Shown here piece by piece: positions 8,704-17,930 of a stretch of DNA of 64,000 nt (position 1 is the stretch's first letter; each line of letters opens with the position of its first letter). The translations under genes and the position numbers were made by a program. The stretch spans positions 186,001 through 250,000 of the forward strand of contig JAYQIF010000008.1 of assembly GCA_038141525.1 (NCBI GenBank), in the 5' to 3' direction. Below the pieces are notes generated by a model that was not told the origin of the DNA, did no database searches, and worked only from the letters and a program-made list of their open reading frames with translations. The DNA comes from BACL21 sp038141525. GTDB lineage: Bacteria; Bacteroidota; Bacteroidia; Flavobacteriales; Flavobacteriaceae.

Positions 8704-10459
8704 ATGAAAGCATTGCAATACGTCAATAAGTTTTTTTTCAAATACCGTGGCAGACTCATTGTTGGACTGTTAATTACCGCTGTTGCCACGGTGTTTCGGA
8801 TTGTCGTACCGTCAAAAATCGGCGACTCTATAGACAGCATCAAGGCTTATATCACGGGTCAGGTAAGCTATGAACAACTCACTGAGCTATTGGCCTGGGA
8901 TATTGGCATGATCATCGGTGCAGCATTACTTTCTGGTTTTTTCACGTTTTTAATGCGACAAACGATCATTGTGGTTTCACGCAATATCGAATATGATCTG
9001 AAAAACGAAATATTTGCACAATACCAGAGACTTTCACTGAGTTTTTATAAAAACAACAGAACGGGTGACCTGATGAATCGAATTAGTGAGGATGTAGGTA
9101 AAGTACGTATGTATGCCGGGCCGGCCCTGATGTACAGTACGACAACGGTGACCTTGTTTATTGTTGCCATCAGTTATATGTTTTATACGGCGCCGACATT
9201 GACTCTTTATGCCGTAGCACCATTGCCTCTGCTTTCTGTAGGTATCTATAAACTCAGCATTCTAATACATCAGCGCAGTACGGTGGTTCAGAAATATTTA
9301 TCGGAACTCACCACCTTTACCCAAGAGCGTTTTAGCGGTGTCTCAGTAATTAAGGCCTATAGCCTCGAGGACAGAACACAAAATGATTTTGAAGATTTGG
9401 CCAATATCAGCAAGGACAAAAACATAGAATTAACGGCGGTTCAGGCCTTATTTTTCCCACTGATGATTCTCCTTATTGGATTGAGTAATGTATTGGTTGT
9501 TTATGTCGGTGGAAGACAATATATCGATGGACTTATCGATTTTGGGACCATTGTGGAATTCTTGATCTATGTCAATATGCTCACCTGGCCAGTTGCTATT
9601 GTTGGTTGGGTTTCTTCAATGGTCCAACAGGCCGAAGCCTCTCAAAAACGGATTAACGAATTTTTAAACCAACAACCAGAAATTCTCAATGAGGCCTCTG
9701 AACATCATCCCGTGCAGGGGCAGATTGTTTTTGACCAGGTAGAATTCACCTATCCCGATACGGGCATTAAAGCCCTGGATAATGTTTCTTTTTCTGTGGG
9801 ACCGGGAGAAACACTTGCGATTATTGGCCATACTGGTTCTGGTAAATCGACCGTTTTAGAATTGATTGCGCGATTGTACGATATCCAAAAAGGACAGTAT
9901 CTACTCGATGGAATACCGGCAAAACAGCAGCATTTAGACGATTTAAGAGGGGCTATTGGTTATGTACCACAAGATGCATTTTTATTTAGCGAAAGTATTG
10001 CTGACAATATTCGTTTTGGCGCCAAAGACGCTTCGAAAGACGCCATTGAAAACGCAGCTCAAAACAGCTTATGTTCATCACAATATCGAAGGATTTGACA
10101 AAGGATATGATACAATTTTGGGTGAACGCGGAATTACGCTCAGTGGAGGGCAAAAACAACGGGTTTCTATCGCACGCGCTTTGATCAAAAACCCGAAAAT
10201 ACTGCTATTAGACGATTGTCTCAGTGCGGTCGATACAGAGACTGAGGAGGCAATTTTGAGCAGTTTATCGAAAATCAAGGAGCAAAAAACTACCGTAATT
10301 GTAAGTCACCGGGTGTCAACTGTTAAAAATGCTTCTAAGATTTTAGTCATGGATCAAGGGCACATCATTCAGCAAGGGACTCATAATGAGCTGATAAAAA
10401 CAGAAGGTTATTACAAAGAGCTCTATGAGAAGCAACTCATCGAAAAAGAATTGTCTTAA
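8704..10459 (+). CDS. ABC exporter, fused permease/ATPase (MsbA/MdlB-like), frameshifted
   Basis: About 584 residues after repair. The N-terminal half is a six-helix type-1 exporter domain (about 10-310, with TLEDR-like coupling segment AYSLEDRTQNDF). The C-terminal ATPase has Walker A GHTGSGKST, Q-loop GYVPQDAFLF, signature LSGGQKQR, Walker B ILLLDDCLSAVD and the His switch VIVSHRVSTV. The substrate is unknown; lipid or drug export is typical. I started at the ATG at 8704, since the longer frame from 8548 runs back through the divergent gene. The break is at 10061-10064: four A where three restore AAQTAYVHHNIEGF. Probably sequence error. Confidence 0.87.
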
Positions 10460-10527
10460 AATTTTTGATGATTTGGTTTTTTTTTCGATTTTTGAGTAAC
10501 AACCATACTCAATAATACCTTTCTAGA

Positions 10528-10899
10528 ATGAATCAGCAATTCACCTCCAGTAAAGAGGAAATTTATTCAAAAGTGATGCGCGCTGGCCGACGAACTTATT
10601 TCTTTGACGTTCGCGAAACCAAAGCTGGCGATTATTATTTAACCATCACTGAGAGTAAAAAATTTACCAACGACGACGGATCGTTTCACTACAAAAAACA
10701 CAAAATTTACCTCTACAAAGAAGATTTTGTAGAGTTCAAAAACCACCTTGTTGACATGATTGACTATGTCATCGATGCTAAAGGAAATGAGGTGATCAGT
10801 GAACGCCATCAAAAAGACTATAATCCTGAAGATCAGAATGTTAAGGAGAACAGCAAATCTAGTTCATCATATACAGATGTGAATTTTGAGGACATATAG
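10528..10899 (+). CDS. DUF3276 (PUR-alpha-like) nucleic-acid-binding protein
   Basis: 123 residues. It carries the PUR-type beta-beta-beta-alpha domain (about 8-95): AGRRTYFFDVRETKAGDYYL, TITESKK, HKIYLYKEDFVEFKNHL. The tail is acidic and Ser-rich. DUF3276 proteins are small, highly conserved in Bacteroidetes, and bind single-stranded or structured nucleic acid; a regulatory or RNA-chaperone role is inferred from the fold. It stands alone between the ABC exporter and its own terminator. Confidence 0.85.
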   Translation: MNQQFTSSKEEIYSKVMRAGRRTYFFDVRETKAGDYYLTITESKKFTNDDGSFHYKKHKIYLYKEDFVEFKNHLVDMIDYVIDAKGNEVISERHQKDYNPEDQNVKENSKSSSSYTDVNFEDI

Positions 10900-10926
10900 C
10901 CTTTAACACACCATATAACCGACACT

Positions 10927-10954
10927 AAACCGCCCAAAGTGAGGCGGTTTTTTT
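10927..10954 (+). terminator. Intrinsic terminator after the DUF3276 gene
   Basis: Stem AAACCGCC / GGCGGTTT with an eight-base loop and a T tract, 27 bases past the stop codon. Confidence 0.9.
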
Positions 10955-10984
10955 ATATTTAAGTCGACCATTAAAACATGATTT

Positions 10985-13493
10985 ATGACTAAATATTTGT
11001 TCTGCAGCCTCGCCTTATTATGCGGCATCAGTGCGTATGCCCAAACAATCGATTTAGAGTACTATCTGCCAAAAGACATCAGCTACAATTCAGAAATCCC
11101 AACCCCAAATGAGGTCATTGGACACCAGGTTGGGGCTTGGCATGTCACTCATGATAAAATCTCGCGCTACATGGAGGTTTTGGCAGAGCGCAGCCCTAGA
11201 ATGAGCATAGAAAACCGTGGGACAACCTACGAAGGGCGACCTCTTTGGCTTTTGACCGTGACCTCACCAGAGAATCACGAGAAACTAGAGCAAATAAAAT
11301 CAGAGCGACAAAAATTACTCAACAACCAGAACAATACTTCGGATATAGACAAACTTCCCATTGTATTAAATCAGGGATTTTCCATCCATGGCAATGAACC
11401 TAGTGGTAGCAATGCAGCCCTCTTGTACGCTTATTTTCTGGCGGCCGCTCAGGGCCCAGAAATAGAAAAAGCGCTGTCGGAAAGTGTGATACTGCTGGAT
11501 CCTTCATTCAACCCGGACGGTTTACAGAGATTTTCGACTTGGGCGAACATGCACAAGAGCGATAACATAAACCCTGACCCCAATGACCGAGAATACAGCG
11601 AGGTCTGGCCTGGTGGTCGTACCAATCACTATTGGTTTGACCTCAACAGAGATTGGCTACCGAGCCAACTTCCGGAGAGTCAAGCCAGGATTAAAACATT
11701 CCATCAGTGGCATCCCAATGTATTGACCGACCATCATGAAATGGGGACCAACTCGACCTTCTTTTTTCAACCTGGAATTCAATCCAGAACCCACCCCCTC
11801 ACACCAAAACTCAATCAAGAATTAACCCGTGCTATCGGGCGCTACCACGCAGGAGCTCTAGACAAAATCGGTAGTCTGTATTATTCTGAAGAAGACTATG
11901 ATGATTTCTATTACGGGAAAGGCTCAACTTTTCCAGACATACACGGTGGTATTGGTATTTTATTTGAACAGGCCTCTTCACGTGGACATGCTCAGGAGAG
12001 CGATAACGGTATCCTGACTTTTCCTTTTACGATTAAAAATCAATTGACAGCGGCTCTATCTACCCTTGAAGCGGGGATCGCACTCAAAAAAGAGTTATTG
12101 ACCTACCAGAGTGATTTTTATAGTGAGCTGCGCAAAAATATTGGCAGCGACGAGGTTTACTTGGTCCAAGACGCCCATGATCCAGCCAAAATGAATGCTT
12201 TTCTCGAGCTCTTGGCACGTCAAAACATCAAAGCCTACCGCATCAATGAGGCCTTACGCGTTAACGGAAATAATTTTGACCCAATGCATGCGGTAGCGAT
12301 TCCCAAAGATCAAACTCAAGGTTCGCTGATCGAGGCCATGTTTGAACGCAGAACACAGTTTCAAGACAGTTTGTTTTATGACATCAGTGCATGGAGCCTA
12401 CCACTGGCTTTTAATTTGCGTCATGCCAGTACAAAGGTTAAAGCCCTTGGCTCAAAACTCGAACCACATGAGATTTTGCCCAAGGCTCGAACTTTAAAGG
12501 AAAGTTATGCCTACATCTTAAAATGGGAAGATTACTACGCACCCAAAGCCTTAAATTATCTGTTAGACCAAAATATCCGAGTCAAAGTAGCCATGCGCCC
12601 TTTTGGCGTGGGGAACCAGAGGTTTGATTACGGAAGCCTGATGATTCCTGGACACAACCAAACCAAATCATCCAAAGAAATACACAGAATAATGCAAGAA
12701 TTAAGCGCTCAACACTCTATTCACGGCCTCTCAAGTGGCGCGACATCTGGCATGAATCTCGGCAGCAGAGATTTCAAAACTATTGAACCTAAAACAGTTG
12801 CCATTTTGGTGGGCCCAGGAATCAATCCTTACGATGCTGGTGAAATTTGGCATCTTATGGATACCCGTTATGACATTACGGTGACAAAACTGGATGTGTC
12901 CACACTCGGACGTAAAGATTTGAGTCGATACACGACCATAATCATGCCGGCTACATGGGGAAGAGGTCCAGAAACAAACGCAAGTAAAGCCATAAAATCA
13001 TGGGTAAATCAAGGCGGCCACCTCATTGGATTTAGATCAGCCGCTTACTGGATGAACAACTCTGAATTAATAGAAGCTACCCTTAATCACTGCCGATAAA
13101 ACAGGACAAAAAGCAAGCTTTGAACAAAAATCGCTTTACAGCGGGGCTCAAGTTATTGGCGGCGCTATTTTTAAGGCGTCATTGGATCGTTCTCACCCTA
13201 TAACCTTTGGCTATAAACAGAGTGAATTACCTCTATTTCGCAATACAACGATCTTTTTAAAACCAGCTGAGCATGCGGCCAACAATCCGATTATGTACCA
13301 AAAAGATCCCTTGCTCTCCGGATATATTTCCAAGGAGAATTTAAAATCCTTGTCGGGCAGCAGCGCCTTTAAAACGAAACGCAGCGGCCGCGGAAGAGTG
13401 AGCTATTTTACAGACAATACCAACTTTAGAGCCTTTTGGTATGGCACGAATAAACTCATGATGAACGCCATTTTCTTTGGCGATCAGATGTAA
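10985..13493 (+). CDS. Secreted M14 zinc carboxypeptidase, frameshifted near the C-terminus
   Basis: About 835 residues after repair, with a signal peptide (residues 1-19, ending SAYAQ). The M14 catalytic domain spans about 40-330: QGFSIHGNEPSGSNAAL holds the first His and Glu zinc ligands, LLDPSFNPDG and FDLNRDWLP form substrate-site segments, and LTDHHEMG gives the third ligand. GILFEQASSRG lies near the position of the catalytic Glu. The remaining 450 residues include a glutamine-amidotransferase-like region (VAILVGPGINPYDAGEIWHL). It probably degrades peptides outside the inner membrane. The break is at 13085-13086, where one extra A interrupts ATLITADKTGQK. The downstream frame then runs to the stop at 13493. 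Confidence 0.85.
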
Positions 13494-13549
13494 AAATGTA
13501 AAAAAGGTCAACCGGCTGGTAAGACCCGAATTGACGGGATTTACAGGAA

Positions 13550-14482
13550 TTAACCGACTTTGACCAATTCAACGTCAAAAATCAATGTAGCATCTGGGGG
13601 AATGACCCCACCGGCACCACGTGACCCATAACCCAAATGGCTCGGGATTACAAAACGGGCCTTATCCCCTACTTTTAGCAGTTGTATGCCCTCATCCCAT
13701 CCTGGGATGACATTGCCCTGACCTACTGGAAAAGAAATGGGGTTGCCTCGTTTGTAGCTATTGTCAAATTCCTTACCGTCGGCAAACATTCCTTTGTAGT
13801 GTACGGAAACATTTTGTCCGGCATCAGGTTGGGCACCATCGCCCTGTTGTATGATCTGGTAGCGCAATCCGCTTTCGGTCTGGGTAAATCCCTGTGACAA
13901 GCTATCGAGCAAATCTTGCTGGGCGCGCTTGGCTGCTGCCTCGCGCTCGGCTTTCGCCCCGTTAAATTGACGAAAAGCCTCCACAGCATTCCAAGACTCG
14001 GCCTCATCACCTACGCGAATGATTTCTAATCGCTCTAAAGTGTCGTTTTGCTCAATTTTATCCACAACCTCTTGTCCCTGAACCACACGGCCAAAAACAG
14101 TATGCTTATTATCCAACCATGGGGTTGCGACATGGGTGATGAAAAACTGACTTCCGTTAGTCCCAGGACCCGCATTAGCCATAGACAACACTCCTGGACC
14201 ATCGTGTTTTAGTTCAGGATGGAATTCATCATCAAATTGATAACCCGGCCCACCGGCACCAGTACCTTGTGGATCACCTCCTTGTATCATAAAGTCGGTA
14301 ATCACCCGATGAAAGCTCAATCCATCGTAATACGGCGTTCCTTGTTTTTTGGCTTGATTCTCTAGATCTCCCTCTGCCAAAGCCACAAAATTCCCTACAG
14401 TACCAGGAGTTTTGTCGTGCGTTAATTTTACATCTATATCGCCTTTGCTAGTGTGAAAACGAGCGTAAATTCCATTATCCAT
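13550..14482 (-). CDS. Double peptidyl-prolyl isomerase: cyclophilin plus FKBP
   Basis: 310 residues with two isomerase domains of unrelated folds. The N-terminal cyclophilin (about 5-160) shows the active-site strings FHRVITDFMIQGGDP and GSQFFITHVATPWLDNKHTVFG. The C-terminal FKBP domain (about 200-310) shows VSVHYKGMFADGKEFDNSYKRG, GNVIPGWDEGIQLLKVG and YGSRGAGGVIPPDATLIFDVEL. A charged helical linker (KAEREAAAKRAQQDLLDSL) joins them. There is no signal peptide, so it acts in the cytoplasm as a folding helper. The architecture is known in Bacteroidetes. It has its own promoter. Confidence 0.92.
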   Translation of the reverse strand: MDNGIYARFHTSKGDIDVKLTHDKTPGTVGNFVALAEGDLENQAKKQGTPYYDGLSFHRVITDFMIQGGDPQGTGAGGPGYQFDDEFHPELKHDGPGVLSMANAGPGTNGSQFFITHVATPWLDNKHTVFGRVVQGQEVVDKIEQNDTLERLEIIRVGDEAESWNAVEAFRQFNGAKAEREAAAKRAQQDLLDSLSQGFTQTESGLRYQIIQQGDGAQPDAGQNVSVHYKGMFADGKEFDNSYKRGNPISFPVGQGNVIPGWDEGIQLLKVGDKARFVIPSHLGYGSRGAGGVIPPDATLIFDVELVKVG

Positions 14483-14505
14483 GTCTAAAAATATTTATGA
14501 GCGGG

Positions 14506-14537
14506 CAAAGGTAGTATTTGCTTAGGCGATATACAAA
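14506..14537 (-). promoter_or_regulatory. Promoter of the double isomerase gene
   Basis: On the minus strand: TTTG (14534-14537), then 20 bases, then TACCTTTG (14506-14513), an exact TAnnTTTG box. The gene's ATG follows 23 bases further on. Confidence 0.6.
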
Positions 14538-14540
14538 GAA

Positions 14541-14566
14541 AAAGGGAGCCGACCAAGACTCCCTTT
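14541..14566 (-). terminator. Minus-strand intrinsic terminator with no assigned gene
   Basis: Stem AAAGGGAG / CTCCCTTT with a ten-base loop. On the minus strand it continues TTTCTTTG, so it would stop leftward transcription just before the isomerase promoter. Confidence 0.65.
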
Positions 14567-14784
14567 CACAACTAACGACCAAAAATTAAAATCTAAATTA
14601 CCGATTTTAATGTTTTCCAATGCCTGACAGTCAAACGACAGTACATTGTTGTATTATTAACTACAGTTCAAAGATGCGGCAAATGTGTGACTCTGACTCC
14701 TCAATTTTTGACCAGTTTATATCTATTTTTAACCCATTAACAACAATAATATCCAAAATATGTTATAATAACACATAAGATGGT

Positions 14785-14792
14785 TAATTTTG
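14785..14792 (+). promoter_or_regulatory. Candidate -7 box for the AraC-type regulator
   Basis: TAATTTTG, 42 bases before the ATG. No clear TTG at the expected distance. Confidence 0.4.
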
Positions 14793-14834
14793 CCCTCACT
14801 ATACCACGACCTCCTTTGGTAATTTTATACGGCT

Positions 14835-15701
14835 ATGAAAAAAAATCCACAGTTCGAGGCCATTGCCCCTGCTCCAGGGAGTTCTTTATACATCGAAAAT
14901 TTAAGAGACTTTAATGCTGCTAACCCCTCCTCATGGCAATATCATCCAGAAATGGAGATCGTTTACATCAATGGCGGCAGTGGCAAGCGGCATATTGGCA
15001 ATCATATTTCGTATTACAACGATGGTGATTTGATATTTATCGGAGCGTCACTACCTCACTTCGGATTTACAAATCATTTAACCAACAACAAAAGTGAAAT
15101 CGTCATACAAGCGCGTGAGGATTTTCTGGGGGAAGATTTTTTTGACGCTGCTGAGTTTATTTCGATAAAACAGCTCTTACAGCGCAGCAAGCAGGGTATT
15201 GTCTTCTCTGAAAAAACAAAAAAACACATTGGTCCAAAAATTGAAGCATTATTGGAGATGAATCCGTTCGATCGGTTGATCAACTTTTTAGGACTGCTCA
15301 ATGAGCTGGCACAAGCCAAAGAATACACTTTGCTCAATGCCGATCATATTATTCTGGAAACAAAGCCACAAGATGCCGCAAGACTTGATGTCATCTACAA
15401 TTTTGTAAGCCACAATTTTAAAGGCCCGATCAGCCTAAGTGAAATGGCCGACAAGGTCAGCATGACCCCACAAGCCTTCAGCCGCTACTTTAAAAATAAA
15501 ACGGGGAAAACTTTTATCCAGTTCGTCACCGAATATCGCGTAACCCACGCGTGTAAATTGCTCGCAGAAGGATCATTGAGCATTACCGACGTCTGTTTTG
15601 AGTCTGGGTTCAACAATTTTTCGCACTTTAATAAGACCTTCAAGGGTCAAACCGGAAAAAGTCCTTCGCATTACCGTAACGCCCTGCGACAAATACTGTA
15701 A
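14835..15701 (+). CDS. AraC family transcriptional regulator with cupin sensor domain
   Basis: 288 residues. The N-terminal cupin-like domain (about 15-130: WQYHPEMEIVYINGGSGKRH, NDGDLIFIGASLPHFG) probably binds a small ligand such as a sugar or aromatic compound. The C-terminal double helix-turn-helix (about 190-285) has the family pattern SLSEMADKVSMTPQAFSRYF and ITDVCFESGFNNFSHFNKTF, ending GKSPSHYR. No adjacent catabolic operon points to a ligand: the next gene on the same strand is the SRPBCC gene, beyond the convergent DUF2911 gene. The frame is intact. Confidence 0.9.
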   Translation: MKKNPQFEAIAPAPGSSLYIENLRDFNAANPSSWQYHPEMEIVYINGGSGKRHIGNHISYYNDGDLIFIGASLPHFGFTNHLTNNKSEIVIQAREDFLGEDFFDAAEFISIKQLLQRSKQGIVFSEKTKKHIGPKIEALLEMNPFDRLINFLGLLNELAQAKEYTLLNADHIILETKPQDAARLDVIYNFVSHNFKGPISLSEMADKVSMTPQAFSRYFKNKTGKTFIQFVTEYRVTHACKLLAEGSLSITDVCFESGFNNFSHFNKTFKGQTGKSPSHYRNALRQIL

Positions 15702-15702
15702 C

Positions 15703-16552
15703 CTATTTCGTCCACTCAGCGATTGACTTCTGGTTCATGGCAATGTAGTCCTTGTTGCCGGCTTCCTTGGCTAAGGCGGTAGAGCGCTCTGCAGCTGCAA
15801 TAGCACCCTTTTTGTCACCCGACTTGGCATAAATCAAAGCTTGTTGGCGGTGATACCAGTATGCGGGATCCTTTCTCATTTCGATGGCCTTATCAATCCA
15901 AGTTTTCGCTTTATTGATGTCTTTATCTGCATTTAGAAAATAAACCGCAGCTTGATAATAATCCCCTGCAGAAGGCCCATTCATTGTGCGCTCAATGGTA
16001 GACATTACCGCAGTTTCAGTATCATACACTAAAAGGAATCAGAGACCGGCAGTATTTTCCCACGACAAGTGTTAATTCAGCCCCAGAATCTGTAACCTCA
16101 TCTACCGTTATGGTAAAACTTTCCACAGCCTGGCTTAGAGTCCTTGGCATGGCTTTGTACTCAGCGGCAATTTTTTCTACCGTCCAAGAACTCGGCAAGC
16201 CCCAATTATCAGTGTCGGTGTAAAAATAAACCGTCCACTGGTCTTTTGACGGAATGGTATACAGGGCATAAGTTCCGGCCTTTAAAGTGGCCGCACCAAT
16301 AGTTGCATCGCTATCAAAGGTGACGAGCGTATTTTTATTGGCTCCAGTACGCCAAAGTTCATCCATAGGCACAAGGTCACCAAAAATGGTACGTCCACGC
16401 ATTGCAGGACGAGAATACTCAAGGCTCACTTTGCTTAAACCCACACTCTGGGTTAGGGTTTGATTTGGAGAAGCTGCCGGAGTTTGAATTTGGGCGATTG
16501 ACCCCAAAGAAAACGCAAGAAGAAGAAAAAATGAGATGATTAAATTTTTCAT
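15703..16552 (-). CDS. DUF2911 domain protein with C-terminal tetratricopeptide-like helices, broken
   Basis: A signal peptide (residues 1-20, ending LGSIAQ) is followed by a DUF2911 domain (about 25-170: PNQTLTQSVGLSKVSLEYSR, GRTIFGDLVPMDELWRTGAN, AGTYALYTIPSKDQW). The C-terminal frame (YQAAVYFLNADKDINKAKTW, ALIYAKSGDKKGAIAAAERS) is the helical tail usual for these proteins. Between 16010 and 16065 the junction cannot be repaired by one base: I need about three indels to read L-V-W-E-N-T-A to S-I-P-F-S-V and on to D-T-E-T-A. The function of DUF2911 is unknown. It is either poor local sequence or a real lesion; the rest looks well conserved. Confidence 0.7.
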
Positions 16553-16685
16553 ATTGTATTAATTTTTGACGAAGATAAATCACTCAGGGGAAAGAATCGT
16601 TAAAGAAACGATAAAACCTCGAAATCATTTTGTTTAACCTTTTATCATATTTGTTAAACAATTGTATCTTTACAAAAAAATTATC

Positions 16686-17144
16686 GTGTACACTTTTCAC
16701 CGAACACAAAACTTACCCATAACCTTGGAACAGGCCTGGGATTTTTTCTCTGACCCTAAGAACTTAAAGACCATTACCCCTGATTATATGGGGTTCGACA
16801 TTGTGGCTGGCGCAGACCGCCGAATGTACCCTGGTCAAATTATCGAATATCGGGTTTCCCCACTACTGGGCATCAAAACGAAATGGGTTACCGAAATCAC
16901 ACATGTGGTACCGCAAGAATACTTTGTCGATGAGCAGCGTTTTGGCCCCTATACTCTATGGCATCACAAACATTTCTTTAAGGCCATAAACGGGGGTGTC
17001 GCTATGGAAGACCTCATTCACTACAAGGCGCCACTCGGTGCTTTGGGCGCATTATTCACTCCTATTATCGTCACACCAAAACTGGAAGAAATTTTCAATT
17101 ATAGAACTCAAAAACTCACCGAACTATTCGGTCAATACACATGA
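16686..17144 (+). CDS. SRPBCC superfamily protein
   Basis: About 152 residues from the GTG at 16686; a TTG at 16662 would add eight residues. The helix-grip fold begins VYTFHRTQNLPITLEQAWDF, with FFSDPKNLKTITPDYMGFDI as the conserved opening. The final helix includes APLGALGALFTPIIVTPKLEE. SRPBCC domains bind hydrophobic ligands in a deep cavity; no ligand is known for this subgroup. It overlaps the following SDR gene by four bases (ATGA), so the two are translationally coupled. Similar genes are often found beside cryptochrome/photolyase genes in Flavobacteria. Confidence 0.85.
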   Translation: MYTFHRTQNLPITLEQAWDFFSDPKNLKTITPDYMGFDIVAGADRRMYPGQIIEYRVSPLLGIKTKWVTEITHVVPQEYFVDEQRFGPYTLWHHKHFFKAINGGVAMEDLIHYKAPLGALGALFTPIIVTPKLEEIFNYRTQKLTELFGQYT

Positions 17145-17833
17145 AAAATATCCTCATCATTGGCGGGTCTTCAGGAATTAGTGCTGCCGTAGCTAAACTC
17201 TGTGTTGAACACGGACATAATGTATATGCGGCGAGTCGCAATAACCCAGAAATCGCAGGAGTAAATCATATTGCCTATGATGTGCTGAATCCAGAGGCTA
17301 CTATTGATGGGCTTCCTGAGCACTTAGATGGTTTTGTATACGCACCTGGCAGCATTAATTTAAGACCCTTTCGCGCCCTCAAACCCCAAGCCTTCGCATC
17401 AGACTTCGAGATCAACACCATGGGGATGATCCGCAGTTTACAAAGTGTTCTGCCCCGCCTGCTCAAGAGTACTCAAGCCAGTGTTGTAGCCTACAGTACA
17501 GTTGCGGTTCAACAAGGCATGCCTTTTCACGCATCTGTAGCGGTGGCTAAAGGCGCACTTGAAGGTTTGACACGTTCCCTAGCAGCGGAGTATGCCCCAA
17601 AGATGCGCGTGAATGCCATAGCCCCGTCCCTGACCAATACCCCGCTGGCTGGTAAACTCTTATCTAGTGATGAGAAAGTCGAAAAAATGAATGAACGCCA
17701 TCCTTTAAAGCGTGTAGGCACGCCCGAGGATGTTGCGCAGTGTACTTATTTCTTGCTCAGTGATACTTCGTCCTGGATGACCGGACAGATCATTGGCTTA
17801 GATGGTGGAATGGGCGCTTTAAAACTCAACTAA
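17141..17833 (+). CDS. Short-chain dehydrogenase/reductase-fold protein lacking the catalytic Tyr
   Basis: 230 residues with the Rossmann fold: IIGGSSGISAAVA (nucleotide-binding glycines), D-V-L near residue 48, and VYAPGS in place of the usual NNAG. The Ser of the triad is present (VVAYST, Ser119) and the Lys (Lys137 in SVAVAKGALEGL), but the position four before it is Val133 where classical enzymes have Tyr. The C-terminus ends WMTGQIIGLDGGMGALK, typical of SDRs. Redox activity by the standard mechanism is therefore doubtful; it may bind a nucleotide without reducing anything, or use another residue. It is coupled to the SRPBCC gene and lies about 100 bp before the photolyase. Confidence 0.85.
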   Translation: MKNILIIGGSSGISAAVAKLCVEHGHNVYAASRNNPEIAGVNHIAYDVLNPEATIDGLPEHLDGFVYAPGSINLRPFRALKPQAFASDFEINTMGMIRSLQSVLPRLLKSTQASVVAYSTVAVQQGMPFHASVAVAKGALEGLTRSLAAEYAPKMRVNAIAPSLTNTPLAGKLLSSDEKVEKMNERHPLKRVGTPEDVAQCTYFLLSDTSSWMTGQIIGLDGGMGALKLN

Positions 17834-17930
17834 CCACTGCCGTGTACCCGGTAGGTAAATCGAAATCTTGTTCATATCATATGAGTCAGTCCTCAAAAGC
17901 AAATGACATACACGCTGATCACGCTCTTGA

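Larger units (their letters stand above)
14483..14834. other. 352-bp intergenic region with divergent promoters and one terminator
   Basis: Contains the promoter of the isomerase gene, a minus-strand terminator at 14541-14566, and a -7 box for the AraC gene. Between 14567 and 14780 I see no open frame of note. The terminator would end a leftward transcript starting in that stretch, but I cannot identify one. Confidence 0.6.
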
